From Actinoplanes oryzae (GTDB lineage: Bacteria > Actinomycetota > Actinomycetes > Mycobacteriales > Micromonosporaceae): 64,000 nucleotides of DNA. The number at the start of each line of letters is the position of its first letter. The stretch's first letter is position 1. Shown here piece after piece: positions 27,741 to 36,782 of this stretch. The stretch covers positions 35,020 through 99,019 of the forward strand of contig NZ_JAUQWH010000009.1 of NCBI RefSeq assembly GCF_030757795.1, in the 5' to 3' direction. Position numbers and translations under genes: made by a program. A model generated the notes under the pieces. The model did no database searches, was not told the origin of the DNA, and saw only the letters and a program-made list of their open reading frames with translations.

Positions 27741-28721
27741 TCAGCTCAGACCGCCGAACAGCGTCGTCACCGAGCCGTCGTCGAACACCTCGCGGATGGC
27801 CCGCGCGAGCAGCGGCGCGATCGACAGCACCGTGATCTTGTCGAGGCGCTTCTCCGGGGGGAGCGGGAGCGTGTTGGTCACGACCAGCTCGGAGATGCGG
27901 CTGTTCTTCAGGCGCTCGGTCGCCGGGTCCGACAGCAGCGCGTGCGTGGAGGCGACGATCACATCCGCGGCGCCCGAGTCGAAGAGGATGTCGGCGGCCT
28001 TGGTGATGGTGCCGCCGGTGTCGATCATGTCGTCGACGATCAGGCACACCCGGCCCTCGACCTCGCCGACCACGCGGTTGGCGACGACCTGGTTGGGCTT
28101 GAGCGGGTCGCGCGTCTTGTGGATGAAGGCCAGCGGGCACCCGCCGAGCCGGTCCGTCCAGCGCTCCGCCACGCGCACGCGGCCCGAGTCGGGCGCGACC
28201 ACGGTCAGCGGCCGGCCCTCGAACTTGCGCTCCACGTGCTCGGCGAGGATGTCCATCGCGAACAGGTGGTCCACCGGGCCGTCGAAGAAGCCCTGGATCT
28301 GCGCGGTGTGCAGGTCGACCGTGAGGATGCGGTTGGCGCCCGCCGTCTTGAGCAGGTCGGCGACCAGGCGGGCCGAGATCGGCTCGCGCCCGCGGTGCTT
28401 CTTGTCCTGCCGCGAGTAGGGGTAGAAGGGCATCACCACGGTGATCCGCTTCGCCGACCCGCGCTTGAGGGCGTCGATCATGATCAGGGTCTCCATGACC
28501 CAGCGGTTGATGCCCTCGGTCATCGACTGGACGACGAAGGCGTCGGATCCGCGCACCGAGTCGCGATATCGGACGAAGATCTCACCGTTGGCGAACTCGT
28601 AGGAGTCCGAGGGCGTCGGCGCCACGCCGAGCACCTGTCCGATCTCCTCCGCCAGCTCCGGGAAACCCCGACCGGAGAAAAGCATCAGACTCTTACGGTT
28701 CTCCGCGACGATGCTGCCCAT
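27741..28721 (-). CDS. prs: Ribose-phosphate pyrophosphokinase
   Basis: Makes PRPP from ribose 5-phosphate and ATP, feeding purine, pyrimidine, histidine, tryptophan and NAD synthesis. It is 326 aa. FANGEIFVRYRDSVRG, TVDLHTAQIQGFFDGPVDH and the PRPP-binding VDDMIDTGGT are all intact. ATG at 28721 gives the usual MGSIVAENRKSLMLFSG opening. An open frame upstream adds 34 residues that match nothing in the family. It follows glmU on the same strand. Confidence 0.95.
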   Translation of the reverse strand: MGSIVAENRKSLMLFSGRGFPELAEEIGQVLGVAPTPSDSYEFANGEIFVRYRDSVRGSDAFVVQSMTEGINRWVMETLIMIDALKRGSAKRITVVMPFYPYSRQDKKHRGREPISARLVADLLKTAGANRILTVDLHTAQIQGFFDGPVDHLFAMDILAEHVERKFEGRPLTVVAPDSGRVRVAERWTDRLGGCPLAFIHKTRDPLKPNQVVANRVVGEVEGRVCLIVDDMIDTGGTITKAADILFDSGAADVIVASTHALLSDPATERLKNSRISELVVTNTLPLPPEKRLDKITVLSIAPLLARAIREVFDDGSVTTLFGGLS

Positions 28722-28901
28722 GGGCTCGTCCGCTCCCGTGTGATCGAGGGGGTGTGTCACCTGAAGTATGACCCGGGGACGGCTGCCCGCCATATGCCGG
28801 AGGCCTCGCGTGGGATGCCTCACCCCAGCTTGCGCGCCCCCGGCCCGGCTGACCTCAATCCCGTCCCATCGACGACAGTAAATCAGACCCCCGGGCGGGC
28901 C

Positions 28902-30353
28902 TCACGCACCGTCGCCGGGTTCCTCCGCCGCCCGCCCGGCCCGCTCCGCCGCCTCGGCCGACACCGTGCCCGGCCGCTTGCGCGCGACCCAGCCCTCGAC
29001 CGAGCGCTGCGGCGCCCGCGTCACGCCCAGGCTGCCCGGGGGCACGTCCTTGCCGATGGCGCTGCCGGCCGCGACATACGCCCCCGGGCCGATCTCCACG
29101 GGCGCGATCAAGACCGTGTCGCTGCCCACGAACGCCGCCTCGCCGACCGTCGTGTGGCTCTTGTTCACCCCGTCGTAGTTGGCGAAGATCGTGCCCGCCC
29201 CGATGTTCGCCTTGGGGCCGATCGTGGCGTCGCCCACATATGACAGGTGGGGCACCTTCGCGCCGGCGCCCAGCTCCGCGTTCTTGGTCTCGACGAACCC
29301 GCCGACCTTGGCCTTGCGCCCCAGCCGCGTGCCCGGCCGCAGATAGGAGAAGGGGCCGACCGTCGCGTCCGGCCCGATCTCGGCCCCGACCGCGTGCGTG
29401 CGCAGCACCGTCGCGCCCTCGGCGACCACCGTGTCGGCCAGCGTCGTGTCCGGCCCGACGACGGCCCGGGCGCCGACGGTCGTCGCGCCCTGCAGCTGCG
29501 AGTTCTGGTCCACCACGGCGTCCGGCTCGAGCGTCACCGTGACGTCGATCCATGTGGTCGCCGGGTCGAGGATCGAGACGCCGGCCTTGAGCCACGCGGT
29601 GTTGATCCGGTCACGCAACAGGCCGCGGAGCCGGGCGAGCTCCGCCCGGTCGTTGCAGCCCAGCGTCTCCAGCGCGTCGGCGGCGACGTGGACCCCCACC
29701 GGGTGGCCCACCGCGGCGAGCAGCCCGAACACGTCGGTGAGGTATTCCTCACCCTGATCGTTGTCGGTGGTCAGCTTGCCGAGCGCCTCGCGCAGCAGCG
29801 TGGCGTCGAAGACGTAGATCCCGGCGTTGATCTCCCGGATCCCCTTGATCTCCGGCGACGCGTCGCGCTCCTCGACGATCCGCTCGAGGTTGCCCGCGGC
29901 GTCCCGCACGATCCGGCCCAGCCCGGTCGGGTCGGCGACCTCCGCAGCCAGCACCGTCGCGCCCCGCTGCCCCGACTCGTGCGCGGCGACGAGCGCGTCG
30001 ACCGTCTCCGGGCGCAGCAGCGGCACGTCGGCGTTGAGCACGACCACGGTGCCGGTCGCCTCGGGGATCGCGTCGAGCGCGATGCGCACGGCGTGGCCGG
30101 TGCCGTTCTGCTCGGCCTGCAGCACCGGCGTCGCGCCCGGCGAGATCTCGGCGAGGTGCGCGCGGACCTGGTCGGCCTTGTGCCCGACCACCACGACCGT
30201 CCGGGAGGCGCGCACCGCCTCGGCGGCGTGCAGCACGTGGCCCAGCAGCGTCCGCCCGAGCAGCGGATGCAACATCTTCGGCGTCGCGGACTTCATCCGC
30301 TTGCCCTCACCGGCGGCGAGGACGACGACGGTACGGCTCGGAGACTGGCTCAC
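28902..30353 (-). CDS. glmU: Bifunctional GlmU: glucosamine-1-phosphate acetyltransferase and uridylyltransferase
   Basis: Makes UDP-N-acetylglucosamine for peptidoglycan and other glycans. It is 483 aa. The N-terminal pyrophosphorylase domain has LAAGEGKRMKSATPKMLHPL and the NADVPLL metal site. From about residue 265 come the left-handed beta-helix hexapeptide repeats, with GPFSYLRPGT, HLSYVGDATIG and NIGAGTIFANYDGVNK for the acetyltransferase. A C-terminal Ala/Glu tail is actinobacterial. It heads the glmU-prs pair, just downstream of tRNA-Gln. Confidence 0.96.
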   Translation of the reverse strand: MSQSPSRTVVVLAAGEGKRMKSATPKMLHPLLGRTLLGHVLHAAEAVRASRTVVVVGHKADQVRAHLAEISPGATPVLQAEQNGTGHAVRIALDAIPEATGTVVVLNADVPLLRPETVDALVAAHESGQRGATVLAAEVADPTGLGRIVRDAAGNLERIVEERDASPEIKGIREINAGIYVFDATLLREALGKLTTDNDQGEEYLTDVFGLLAAVGHPVGVHVAADALETLGCNDRAELARLRGLLRDRINTAWLKAGVSILDPATTWIDVTVTLEPDAVVDQNSQLQGATTVGARAVVGPDTTLADTVVAEGATVLRTHAVGAEIGPDATVGPFSYLRPGTRLGRKAKVGGFVETKNAELGAGAKVPHLSYVGDATIGPKANIGAGTIFANYDGVNKSHTTVGEAAFVGSDTVLIAPVEIGPGAYVAAGSAIGKDVPPGSLGVTRAPQRSVEGWVARKRPGTVSAEAAERAGRAAEEPGDGA

Positions 30354-30422
30354 GCATAACTCCAGGGGTCGCAGTGGTGCGATGTCGAAAGAAGCGGCGA
30401 GGACTCAGCCGCGGGAAGAAAG

Positions 30423-30493
30423 CTCCCGGAAGAGGATTCGAACCCCTATAAACGGCACCAAAAGCCGCGGTCCTACCATTAGACGATCCGGGA
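30423..30493 (-). tRNA. tRNA-Gln (anticodon TTG)
   Basis: The cloverleaf is fully legible on the minus strand. The acceptor TCCCGGA pairs with TCCGGGA and the discriminator is G. The D arm is GTCTAATGGTAGGAC. The anticodon stem GCGGC/GCCGT encloses loop TTTTGGT with anticodon TTG. A 4-base variable loop is followed by the T arm AGGGG-TTCGAAT-CCTCT. CCA is not encoded. A TACTAT hexamer at 30536-30541 is a plausible -10 box. Confidence 0.96.
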
Positions 30494-30724
30494 GTGCAAA
30501 GCGGACATTCCGGCGGGGCGATGTACGCGGATCACATAGTAGCGTCCCTCGCGCCCCTCGGCGGAAAGCCGACCCCTCGCATCTCACTCCCGTTCGTCCC
30601 GACTGCCTCGCCCAGGCCCAAGCCCAAGGGCCTGTGCCCAGCATCTCGCACGACCGCACCGGCGGTGGACGCCTTGTGCGTCTTCCCCCCGCAGAGGAGC
30701 GAAATCACGGAGGAGGCCGATCGT

Positions 30725-30747
30725 CCGGCCGCCGGGTGAACGGCCGG
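30725..30747 (-). terminator. Hairpin after the esterase gene
   Basis: CCGGCCG (30725-30731) and CGGCCGG (30741-30747) form a GC stem with a nine-base loop immediately after the stop at 30749. It lacks a T-run but is well placed to close the long minus-strand cluster. Confidence 0.45.
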
Positions 30748-30748
30748 C

Positions 30749-31693
30749 TCAATCCCGGTGAAGCCGGGGGTGCTGCTCGAAGAACGACCAGATGGCCGGG
30801 GTGGCGTCGAACGCCTGCGACGGCGGGTCGAGGCCGAGGAGACGCTCGGCGGCGGGGGCGCTGCGGCCGCCCGGCCACTGGTGCCCGGCACCCGCGATGG
30901 TGACCAGCTCGACCGCCCGGCCGCCGGGGCAGGTCGCCGCCGAGGTGGTGACGGAGCCCCGGACGGACGTGGTGGGTGCCGCGCAGTCGTCCGTCCCGCG
31001 CCAGGTCTCGATCAGCTCCGGGACGGGCGGGCCGTCGAGCTTGACGGGGAGGCGGCCGGTGCCGTCGTTGGAGCGCTTGCCCGGCCCGCCCCCGTACGGG
31101 ATGGTCCGGTCCGCCGTGCCGTGGACAGCGAGCACCGACAGCGGCCCGGGATCGGCACAGTCAGCGATCATGGTGCCGGCAACGGGGGCGATCGCGGCGA
31201 ACACGTCGGTGTCGCAGGCGAGACGGTAGGCGAGCATCGCGCCGTTGGAGATCCCGGTGGCGTAGACGCGGGCGGGATCCGTGCCGGGAACGGCCTTGAC
31301 CAGGGCGGTGATGAAGGCGACATCGTCCACGTCGTCGCGGGCGGCCACCCCGCAGCAGCCCGGCCCGGCGTTCCAGGTGCGGTTGACCCCGTCGGGATAG
31401 GCGATGACGAAGCCGCCCGCGTCGGCCTGCGCGTCCCAGCCGTACGCCTCCTCGGCCTGCCTGCCGGTCCCGACGGCACCGTGCAGGACGATCACGAGGG
31501 GCGCCTCGGCCGGGGCGGAAGCGGGCCGGTACAGCCGATAGGTGCGCTCCCTGCCGTCGACGGAGAGGGCAGCGGAGGAGGAGCTGGCAGAGGAGGACGG
31601 TGCCGGATCGGGAGCGGGGTCGCGGTCCCGTCGTGCGGTGCAGCCGGCGAGCACCAGCAGCGTGGCGGTCAGTACGACGAAGCGCCTCATCAC
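30749..31693 (-). CDS. LpqC-type poly(3-hydroxybutyrate) depolymerase/feruloyl esterase-like lipoprotein
   Basis: A 314-aa exported alpha/beta hydrolase. The lipobox LAGC puts a lipidated Cys at residue 18, followed by a Pro/Ser-rich linker (21-42). The hydrolase domain has VIVLHGAVGTG (oxyanion), Ser149 in ATGISNGAM, an Asp region VHGTADRTIPYGGG and His in AGAGHQWPGG, the pattern of the LpqC esterase family. The true ester substrate is unknown. GTG at 31693 lies eight bases behind GGAGG; an ATG follows directly. It lies 42 bases after the first paralogue of the triplicated family and may complete the lipid-synthase cluster. Confidence 0.8.
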   Translation of the reverse strand: MMRRFVVLTATLLVLAGCTARRDRDPAPDPAPSSSASSSSAALSVDGRERTYRLYRPASAPAEAPLVIVLHGAVGTGRQAEEAYGWDAQADAGGFVIAYPDGVNRTWNAGPGCCGVAARDDVDDVAFITALVKAVPGTDPARVYATGISNGAMLAYRLACDTDVFAAIAPVAGTMIADCADPGPLSVLAVHGTADRTIPYGGGPGKRSNDGTGRLPVKLDGPPVPELIETWRGTDDCAAPTTSVRGSVTTSAATCPGGRAVELVTIAGAGHQWPGGRSAPAAERLLGLDPPSQAFDATPAIWSFFEQHPRLHRD

Positions 31694-31735
31694 GTCACCG
31701 TCCTCCGTGCGTGTTCGAGAAGTGTCAGAGCCGGA

Positions 31736-33460
31736 TCAGCGCTTGTTCATCTCGATGAGCTCCCAGCCGCCCTCGGGGCGCAGGTCCAGCTTGTTCGTGC
31801 GCAGGTTCATCGGGTTGGCCATGCCGATGTAGAGCCCGCCCTTGCCGTTCGGGATCATGTTGCGGATCCCGTAGTTGAGGTAGTTGCCGAGCCCGCGGGT
31901 GTCGACCGCCTGCGCCGGCGACTCGGGCGTCGGGAACATCCACAGGTCGCCGCCGAAGTTGGCCGGGCTGATCAGCGGCGTGTGCCAGTTGTCCGGGTCG
32001 GCCAGGGCCTTGCGGGCCCGGGCGTTGACGTCGGTGTCGGTCTTGGCGCCGGCGATGAGGTCCTTGACGAGGTAGCTCCAGTCCATGGTGCCGACGAAGA
32101 GCTTGCCGTCGACCACTGTCATGCGCCACGTGTAGTTGTTGAAGAGGTAGCCGAAGCCGGACTTGCCGTAGAGCGGGGTGTAGGCGGTGGGCTTGTCGAC
32201 CCAGGTGGCGGTGGTGGGGTTCCAGGTGGGCAGCGTCTTCTCGCCGTACAGCAGCTCGATCTTCTGGGTGGGCAGCCCGAGGTCCTTGCCGCGCCAGATG
32301 CTGATCGCCCGCTGGGTGTTCACGGCCTGCTTGCGGGCGGCCTCGTCGTCCGCGGGCGGGTAGTAGGTGGCGTGCACGGTGCTCGACTTCATCGGGACGT
32401 GCATGGTGCCCCAGTAGACGTAGTCGCCGTACGTTGCGATGCCGCCACCGCCGTAGGTGACCGCGACGACCGGGTCCGTCTCGTAGAGGCCCGCGTTCCA
32501 CACCTGCTTCCAGCCGAGGGCGTCCTCGGGGGTGAGGCCGGGCTCGCCGTCGCTGAACGGCGGGCTGATCCAGAGGCCGGCCAGCCGCTCGGGGGTGCGC
32601 GGCTGCTGGGCGGGCCAGCTGGTGGCGGCGATCCGGCCGTTGATCACCGTCAGGTCGGTGGCCTGGACGGGCAGCGTCGCGACGGTCTGGAAGGCGAACG
32701 GGTCGGCCTTGGACCCGGTCCAGCGCCAGACGGCACCGCCGGCCGAGCCGTTGCGGCCGATGCCGACGCCGAGGTAGAGGCCGCCCTCGGCGGTGAGGAA
32801 CGTGCGGATGTTGCCATAGTCGGGGAAGTTGACCGACCCGAGGTACTTCTGGGTGGTGGCGTCGAAGGCGAACATGTTGAGCGTGTTCTCGAGCGCGGGA
32901 CCGCCGAAGAGCACGACATCGCCGTAGGTGCCCGCCGCGCGCAGCCCGACGGTGTACGCCAGCCGCTGCGCGTCCTCCGGCGACTTGGCCCGGATCTCGG
33001 CGCTCTTGTTGACCTGCCGCTTCGTGGCGACGTCATAGGTCCACACCTCGGGCGCGCGCATGTCGCCGAGGTAGTCCGGGATCAGGTCGTCGGCGAGCGA
33101 GGGCTGGCTGGTGCCGTACTCGCAGGTCCAGTTGTCGTTGGCGGTCGGGTGGACGTAGTCCAGGGTGGCGCCGCTGACCAGGCAGTGGACGTTGGCGCCG
33201 GTGCCGTACCAGATCGTCTTGCCGACCTGGGTGAGCCCCCACACGTACGCCTGGTTGACCTTGGGTTGCCCGGTCTTGCAGGGTGGCCCGCTGGGGTAGG
33301 GCTGGCCGACGCCGTTGAAGCACTCGTCGGGCTTGGCCTTGGCGAGCAGGTCGAACTTGTAGGTCACCTTCGAGGCGGCCGCGGCCGCGGGTGACACGGC
33401 GGCGCCGACGGCGAGCAGCGCGATCGCGCCGGCCGCCAGGAGCCTCCTGATATTGATCAA
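31736..33460 (-). CDS. Secreted protein of an unrecognised triplicated family, copy A
   Basis: A 574-aa protein with a good Sec signal peptide (about 1-30, ending AAAA). Start is TTG at 33460 behind GAGG; no ATG or GTG fits. The mature part begins KPDECFNGVGQPYPSGPPC and has conserved Cys pairs (DECF, PPC, HCL and CEYG). Regularly spaced Gly, Trp and Tyr strands, each with FGG, YLGVGIG, YWGTMHVP, VGTMDWSYLV or LYIGMANPMNLRT, look like blades of a beta-propeller. That reading is an inference. I know no function. It is very similar along its length to the next two genes, so the three arose by tandem duplication. Confidence 0.8.
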   Translation of the reverse strand: MINIRRLLAAGAIALLAVGAAVSPAAAAASKVTYKFDLLAKAKPDECFNGVGQPYPSGPPCKTGQPKVNQAYVWGLTQVGKTIWYGTGANVHCLVSGATLDYVHPTANDNWTCEYGTSQPSLADDLIPDYLGDMRAPEVWTYDVATKRQVNKSAEIRAKSPEDAQRLAYTVGLRAAGTYGDVVLFGGPALENTLNMFAFDATTQKYLGSVNFPDYGNIRTFLTAEGGLYLGVGIGRNGSAGGAVWRWTGSKADPFAFQTVATLPVQATDLTVINGRIAATSWPAQQPRTPERLAGLWISPPFSDGEPGLTPEDALGWKQVWNAGLYETDPVVAVTYGGGGIATYGDYVYWGTMHVPMKSSTVHATYYPPADDEAARKQAVNTQRAISIWRGKDLGLPTQKIELLYGEKTLPTWNPTTATWVDKPTAYTPLYGKSGFGYLFNNYTWRMTVVDGKLFVGTMDWSYLVKDLIAGAKTDTDVNARARKALADPDNWHTPLISPANFGGDLWMFPTPESPAQAVDTRGLGNYLNYGIRNMIPNGKGGLYIGMANPMNLRTNKLDLRPEGGWELIEMNKR

Positions 33461-33534
33461 TGTCGTTTCCTCTCCGGAAATGCAACGTGCGCCTCCCGCG
33501 GGATCGCGGGAGACGCACGGCGGGTGGGGTGGGT

Positions 33535-35217
33535 TCAGCAGGGGGCTGTCAGCTCGATGAGCTCCCAGCCGCCCTCCGGCACGTCGTCGTCCGGGTCGGT
33601 GCGCAGGTTCATCGGGTCCGCCATGCCGACGTAGAGGCCGGAGCCGCCGGGGATCATGTTGCGGATGCCGTAGTTGAGGTAGTTGCCGAGTCCGGTGGTA
33701 TTGACCGCGATCGCCTTCTCCGATGTGGACGGGAACGCCCACAGGTCGCCACCATATACAGCCGGATCAATGGCTGTCGCGCCCACGTCCGCGGCCCGCA
33801 CGCCGGGGTTCTGGGCGACGAGGTCCTGGACGATGTAGCTCCAGTCCATGGTGCCGACGTAGAGGCGGTCCCCGGCGACGGTCATCCGCCACGTGTAGTT
33901 GTTGAAGGGGTTGTCGAAGCCGGACTTGCCGTAGAGCGGGGTCCAGCCGGTGGGCTTGGCCGCCCACGTGTTGGTCGCCGGGTCGTAGACGGGGAGCTCG
34001 GTGGCCCCGTACAGGAGCTGGATCTGCTGGGTGGGCAGCCCGAGGTCCTTGCCGCGCCAGATGCTGATCGCCCGCTGGGTGCCGGCGACCTGGGCCTGCT
34101 TGCCCTCCTCGGTCGTCTGCGGGTAGCGGCTCTGGTAGACCTTGGTGCCCTTCAGCGGGACGTGCATGGTGCCCCAGTAGAGCCAGCCGTCGAAGGAGGC
34201 GATGCCGCCGCCGCCGTAGGTGGCCGACATGATGCGGTCGGGCTCGTACTGGTTGGCGCTCCAGATCTGGCTCCAGCCGGCGGCGTCCTCGGGGTTGAGA
34301 CCGGGCGCGCCGTCCTTCAGCGGCGGGCTGAGCCACACGCCGGCCAGCATCGCGGCGCTGGTGGGCTGGGCCGCGGGCCAGCTGGTCGCCGCGATGCGCC
34401 CGGCGTGGTAGGCGAGGTCGGCCGCCTGGACCGGCAGCGAGGCGACCAGGTCGAAGGTGAACGGGTGGCGCACGCTCCCGGTCCAGCGCAGCACGCCGCC
34501 GCCGGAGTTGCCGTTGGCGCCGATGCCGACGCCCAGGTAGAGCTCCTTCTCGGCGGTCAGGAAGGTGCGGATGTTGCCGTAGTCGGGCAGGTTGACCGAG
34601 CCGAGGAACCGCTTGCTCTTCGCGTCGAAGGCGAAGAGGTTGAGCGACTCGTTGAGCGCCGGGCCGCCGAGCAGCACGACACCGTCGAGGTTGCCGGCGG
34701 CGCGCAGCCCGATCGTGGTGCGCAGCCGTTCGGCGTCGGCGGCGCTGCGGGCGTTGATCTCGGCGGACTTGTTCACCTTCGTGCGGCTGCGGGCGTTGTA
34801 GAGCCACACCTGCGGGGTGCGCTGGTCGCCGATGTAGGCCGGCCAGTCCGGATCGGCCGCCACGGTCGGGCTCTCGGCGTACTCGCAGACGTAGTCGTCG
34901 TTGACGACCGGGTTGGCGACGTCGAGGGTCGCGCCGCTGGTCAGGCACTGCACGTTGGCGCCGGTGCCGAACCAGATGTCGTCGCCGACCCGGGTGAGGC
35001 CCCAGACGTAGGCCTGGTTGACCTTGGCCTGACCGGCGGCGCACGGCGGGCCCGTGGGGGCGGGCTCACCGATGCCGGTGAAGCACTCGTCCGGGGCCGC
35101 CTTGGCGAGCAGCTTGAACGAGTAGCTGTCGGAGCTGGAGGAGGTGAAACCGAACAGGGGAAGGGCGAGGACGGTGGTGGCAACGGCGGCAGCCAGCCGC
35201 CGGAGGAGGAAGGACAT
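33535..35217 (-). CDS. Secreted protein of an unrecognised triplicated family, copy B
   Basis: A 560-aa paralogue of its two neighbours. The signal peptide is MSFLLRRLAAAVATTVLALP and onward, ending before SSSSDSY. It keeps all the shared motifs: DECFTGIGEP, KVNQAYVWGLTRVGDDIWFG, FGTGANVQCL, the CEYAES segment (a Cys as in the others), RAISIWRGKDLGLPTQ, GTMDWSYIVQDL, LNYGIRNMIPGG and YVGMADPMNLRT. Start at ATG 35217. It is 74 bases upstream of copy A and 11 bases downstream of copy C. No lipobox or wall-anchor signal is seen, so the protein is probably free or held by partners. Confidence 0.8.
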   Translation of the reverse strand: MSFLLRRLAAAVATTVLALPLFGFTSSSSDSYSFKLLAKAAPDECFTGIGEPAPTGPPCAAGQAKVNQAYVWGLTRVGDDIWFGTGANVQCLTSGATLDVANPVVNDDYVCEYAESPTVAADPDWPAYIGDQRTPQVWLYNARSRTKVNKSAEINARSAADAERLRTTIGLRAAGNLDGVVLLGGPALNESLNLFAFDAKSKRFLGSVNLPDYGNIRTFLTAEKELYLGVGIGANGNSGGGVLRWTGSVRHPFTFDLVASLPVQAADLAYHAGRIAATSWPAAQPTSAAMLAGVWLSPPLKDGAPGLNPEDAAGWSQIWSANQYEPDRIMSATYGGGGIASFDGWLYWGTMHVPLKGTKVYQSRYPQTTEEGKQAQVAGTQRAISIWRGKDLGLPTQQIQLLYGATELPVYDPATNTWAAKPTGWTPLYGKSGFDNPFNNYTWRMTVAGDRLYVGTMDWSYIVQDLVAQNPGVRAADVGATAIDPAVYGGDLWAFPSTSEKAIAVNTTGLGNYLNYGIRNMIPGGSGLYVGMADPMNLRTDPDDDVPEGGWELIELTAPC

Positions 35218-35228
35218 CGGGGAACCTC

Positions 35229-36782
35229 TCAGGAGGACAGGTGCAGCAGCTCCCAGCCGCCCATGGGCCCGGCGGGATCCGTACGCAGGTTCATGGGGTT
35301 GGCCGAGCCGAGGTAGAGGCCGTCGCCGTCGGGCAGCAGGGTGCGGAAGCCGTAGTTGAGCTGGTTGCCGCCGCCGGTGGTGGTCACGGGCTGCGCCGGG
35401 GCGTCGGCCGACGGGAACGTCCACAGGTCGGCGCCGTAGCCCGCGGGGTCGGGCGTCACCTGGTCGGTGACGTGCTGGACCAGGTAGCTCCAGTCCATCG
35501 TGCCGACGTGGAGCCGGTCACCGGCCACGGCCATCCGCCAGGTGTAGTTGTTGTACGTGTTCCCGAAGCCCGACCGCCCGTACAGCGCGGTCCATCCGGT
35601 GGGCACGCCGCTCCACGTGCCGGTCGACGGCTCGTAGGCGGGTAGCACCGGCTCGCCGTAGAGCAGCTCGATCCGTTGCGTCGGCAGCCCCAGGTCCCGG
35701 CCGCGCCACACCGAGGTGGCCCGCTGGGTGAACCGGACCTGCAGCCGCTGCGCCTCCTCGGTGGGCTGCGGATAGGTGCTCTGGTGCACGGTCGTCGCCT
35801 GCAGCGGGACGTGCATCGTGCCCCAGTAGAGCCAGCCCTGGTAGGACGCGACCCCGCCGAGGCCGTACGTGGCCCGGGTCAGCGGATCGGGCTCGTACGC
35901 CCCGACGTTGAACACCTCCGTCCAGTCACCCGCGTCGGCCGGCCCCAGCGGCAGCTCGGGGCTGCGCCACACGCCCGCCGCCCGGCCGCCGGTCGCCGCC
36001 CACGTGGTCGTGTAGAGGCGGCCGTCCTGGGAGGCCAGGTCGGCGGCCTGATTGGGCAGCTGCGCGACCTCCTGGAAGGCGAACGGCAGCACTCGTGACC
36101 CGGTCCAGCGCAGCACCGCTCCCCCACGGTTGCCGTTGAGCCCGAGCCCGACGCCGGCGTAGAGGTCGCCGTCCGCGACGAGGAACGTGCGCGCGTTGCC
36201 GTACTGCGCGAGGGTGCGCGAGCCGAGGAAGCGCTCGGTGACGGCATCGAAGGCGAAGAGATTGAGCTGGCCGGTGGCCGACGGGCCGCCGAGCAGGATC
36301 ACGCCGCGGTGCGCCCCGGCTGCCCGCATGCCGAGGGTGGCGCGCAACCGGCGGGCGTCGGCGGCGGAGGCGTTCGTGATGGCGGCGGAGCGGTCGGTCA
36401 GGGCGCGGGTCGCCGGGTCGTAGGTCCACACCTGCGGCGGACGGACGTCCCCGAGCGCCGGGGGTACGAGGCGGACCTGGCTCTCGCCGTACTCGCAGAC
36501 GTAGTCCTCGTTGAGCACCGGATCGGTGTCGCCGATCGTGTAACCGGTCGTGAGGCAGTGGGTGTTGGCGCCGGTGCCGAACCAGATCAAGCCGCCGGCG
36601 CGGGTCATCCCCCACACGTACGCGTGGTTGACCTTGGCCTGGCCGGTGGCGCACGGCGGGCCGGCCGGATAGGGCTGCCCGATGCCGGCGAAGCACTCGT
36701 CCGGAGCCGCCTTGCCGAGCAGCTCGAAACCGGGTTCGGGGGTCAGGAGAAGACCGATTGCCGCGAGCGCCACTACATTCAT
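35229..36782 (-). CDS. Triplicated-family protein, copy C, coupled to the sulfotransferase
   Basis: The shortest copy, at 517 aa. Its first residues (MNVVALAAIGLLLTPEPG) form a short hydrophobic stretch without the basic residues of a normal signal peptide. Export is therefore less certain than for A and B. The body retains DECFAGIGQPYP, KVNHAYVWGMTRAGGLIWFGTG, HCLTTG, VCEYGES, GTMDWSYLVQHV and LNYGFRTLLPDG. Its ATG overlaps the sulfotransferase stop (ATGA). This coupling ties the triplicated family to the biosynthetic genes upstream. Confidence 0.78.
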   Translation of the reverse strand: MNVVALAAIGLLLTPEPGFELLGKAAPDECFAGIGQPYPAGPPCATGQAKVNHAYVWGMTRAGGLIWFGTGANTHCLTTGYTIGDTDPVLNEDYVCEYGESQVRLVPPALGDVRPPQVWTYDPATRALTDRSAAITNASAADARRLRATLGMRAAGAHRGVILLGGPSATGQLNLFAFDAVTERFLGSRTLAQYGNARTFLVADGDLYAGVGLGLNGNRGGAVLRWTGSRVLPFAFQEVAQLPNQAADLASQDGRLYTTTWAATGGRAAGVWRSPELPLGPADAGDWTEVFNVGAYEPDPLTRATYGLGGVASYQGWLYWGTMHVPLQATTVHQSTYPQPTEEAQRLQVRFTQRATSVWRGRDLGLPTQRIELLYGEPVLPAYEPSTGTWSGVPTGWTALYGRSGFGNTYNNYTWRMAVAGDRLHVGTMDWSYLVQHVTDQVTPDPAGYGADLWTFPSADAPAQPVTTTGGGNQLNYGFRTLLPDGDGLYLGSANPMNLRTDPAGPMGGWELLHLSS

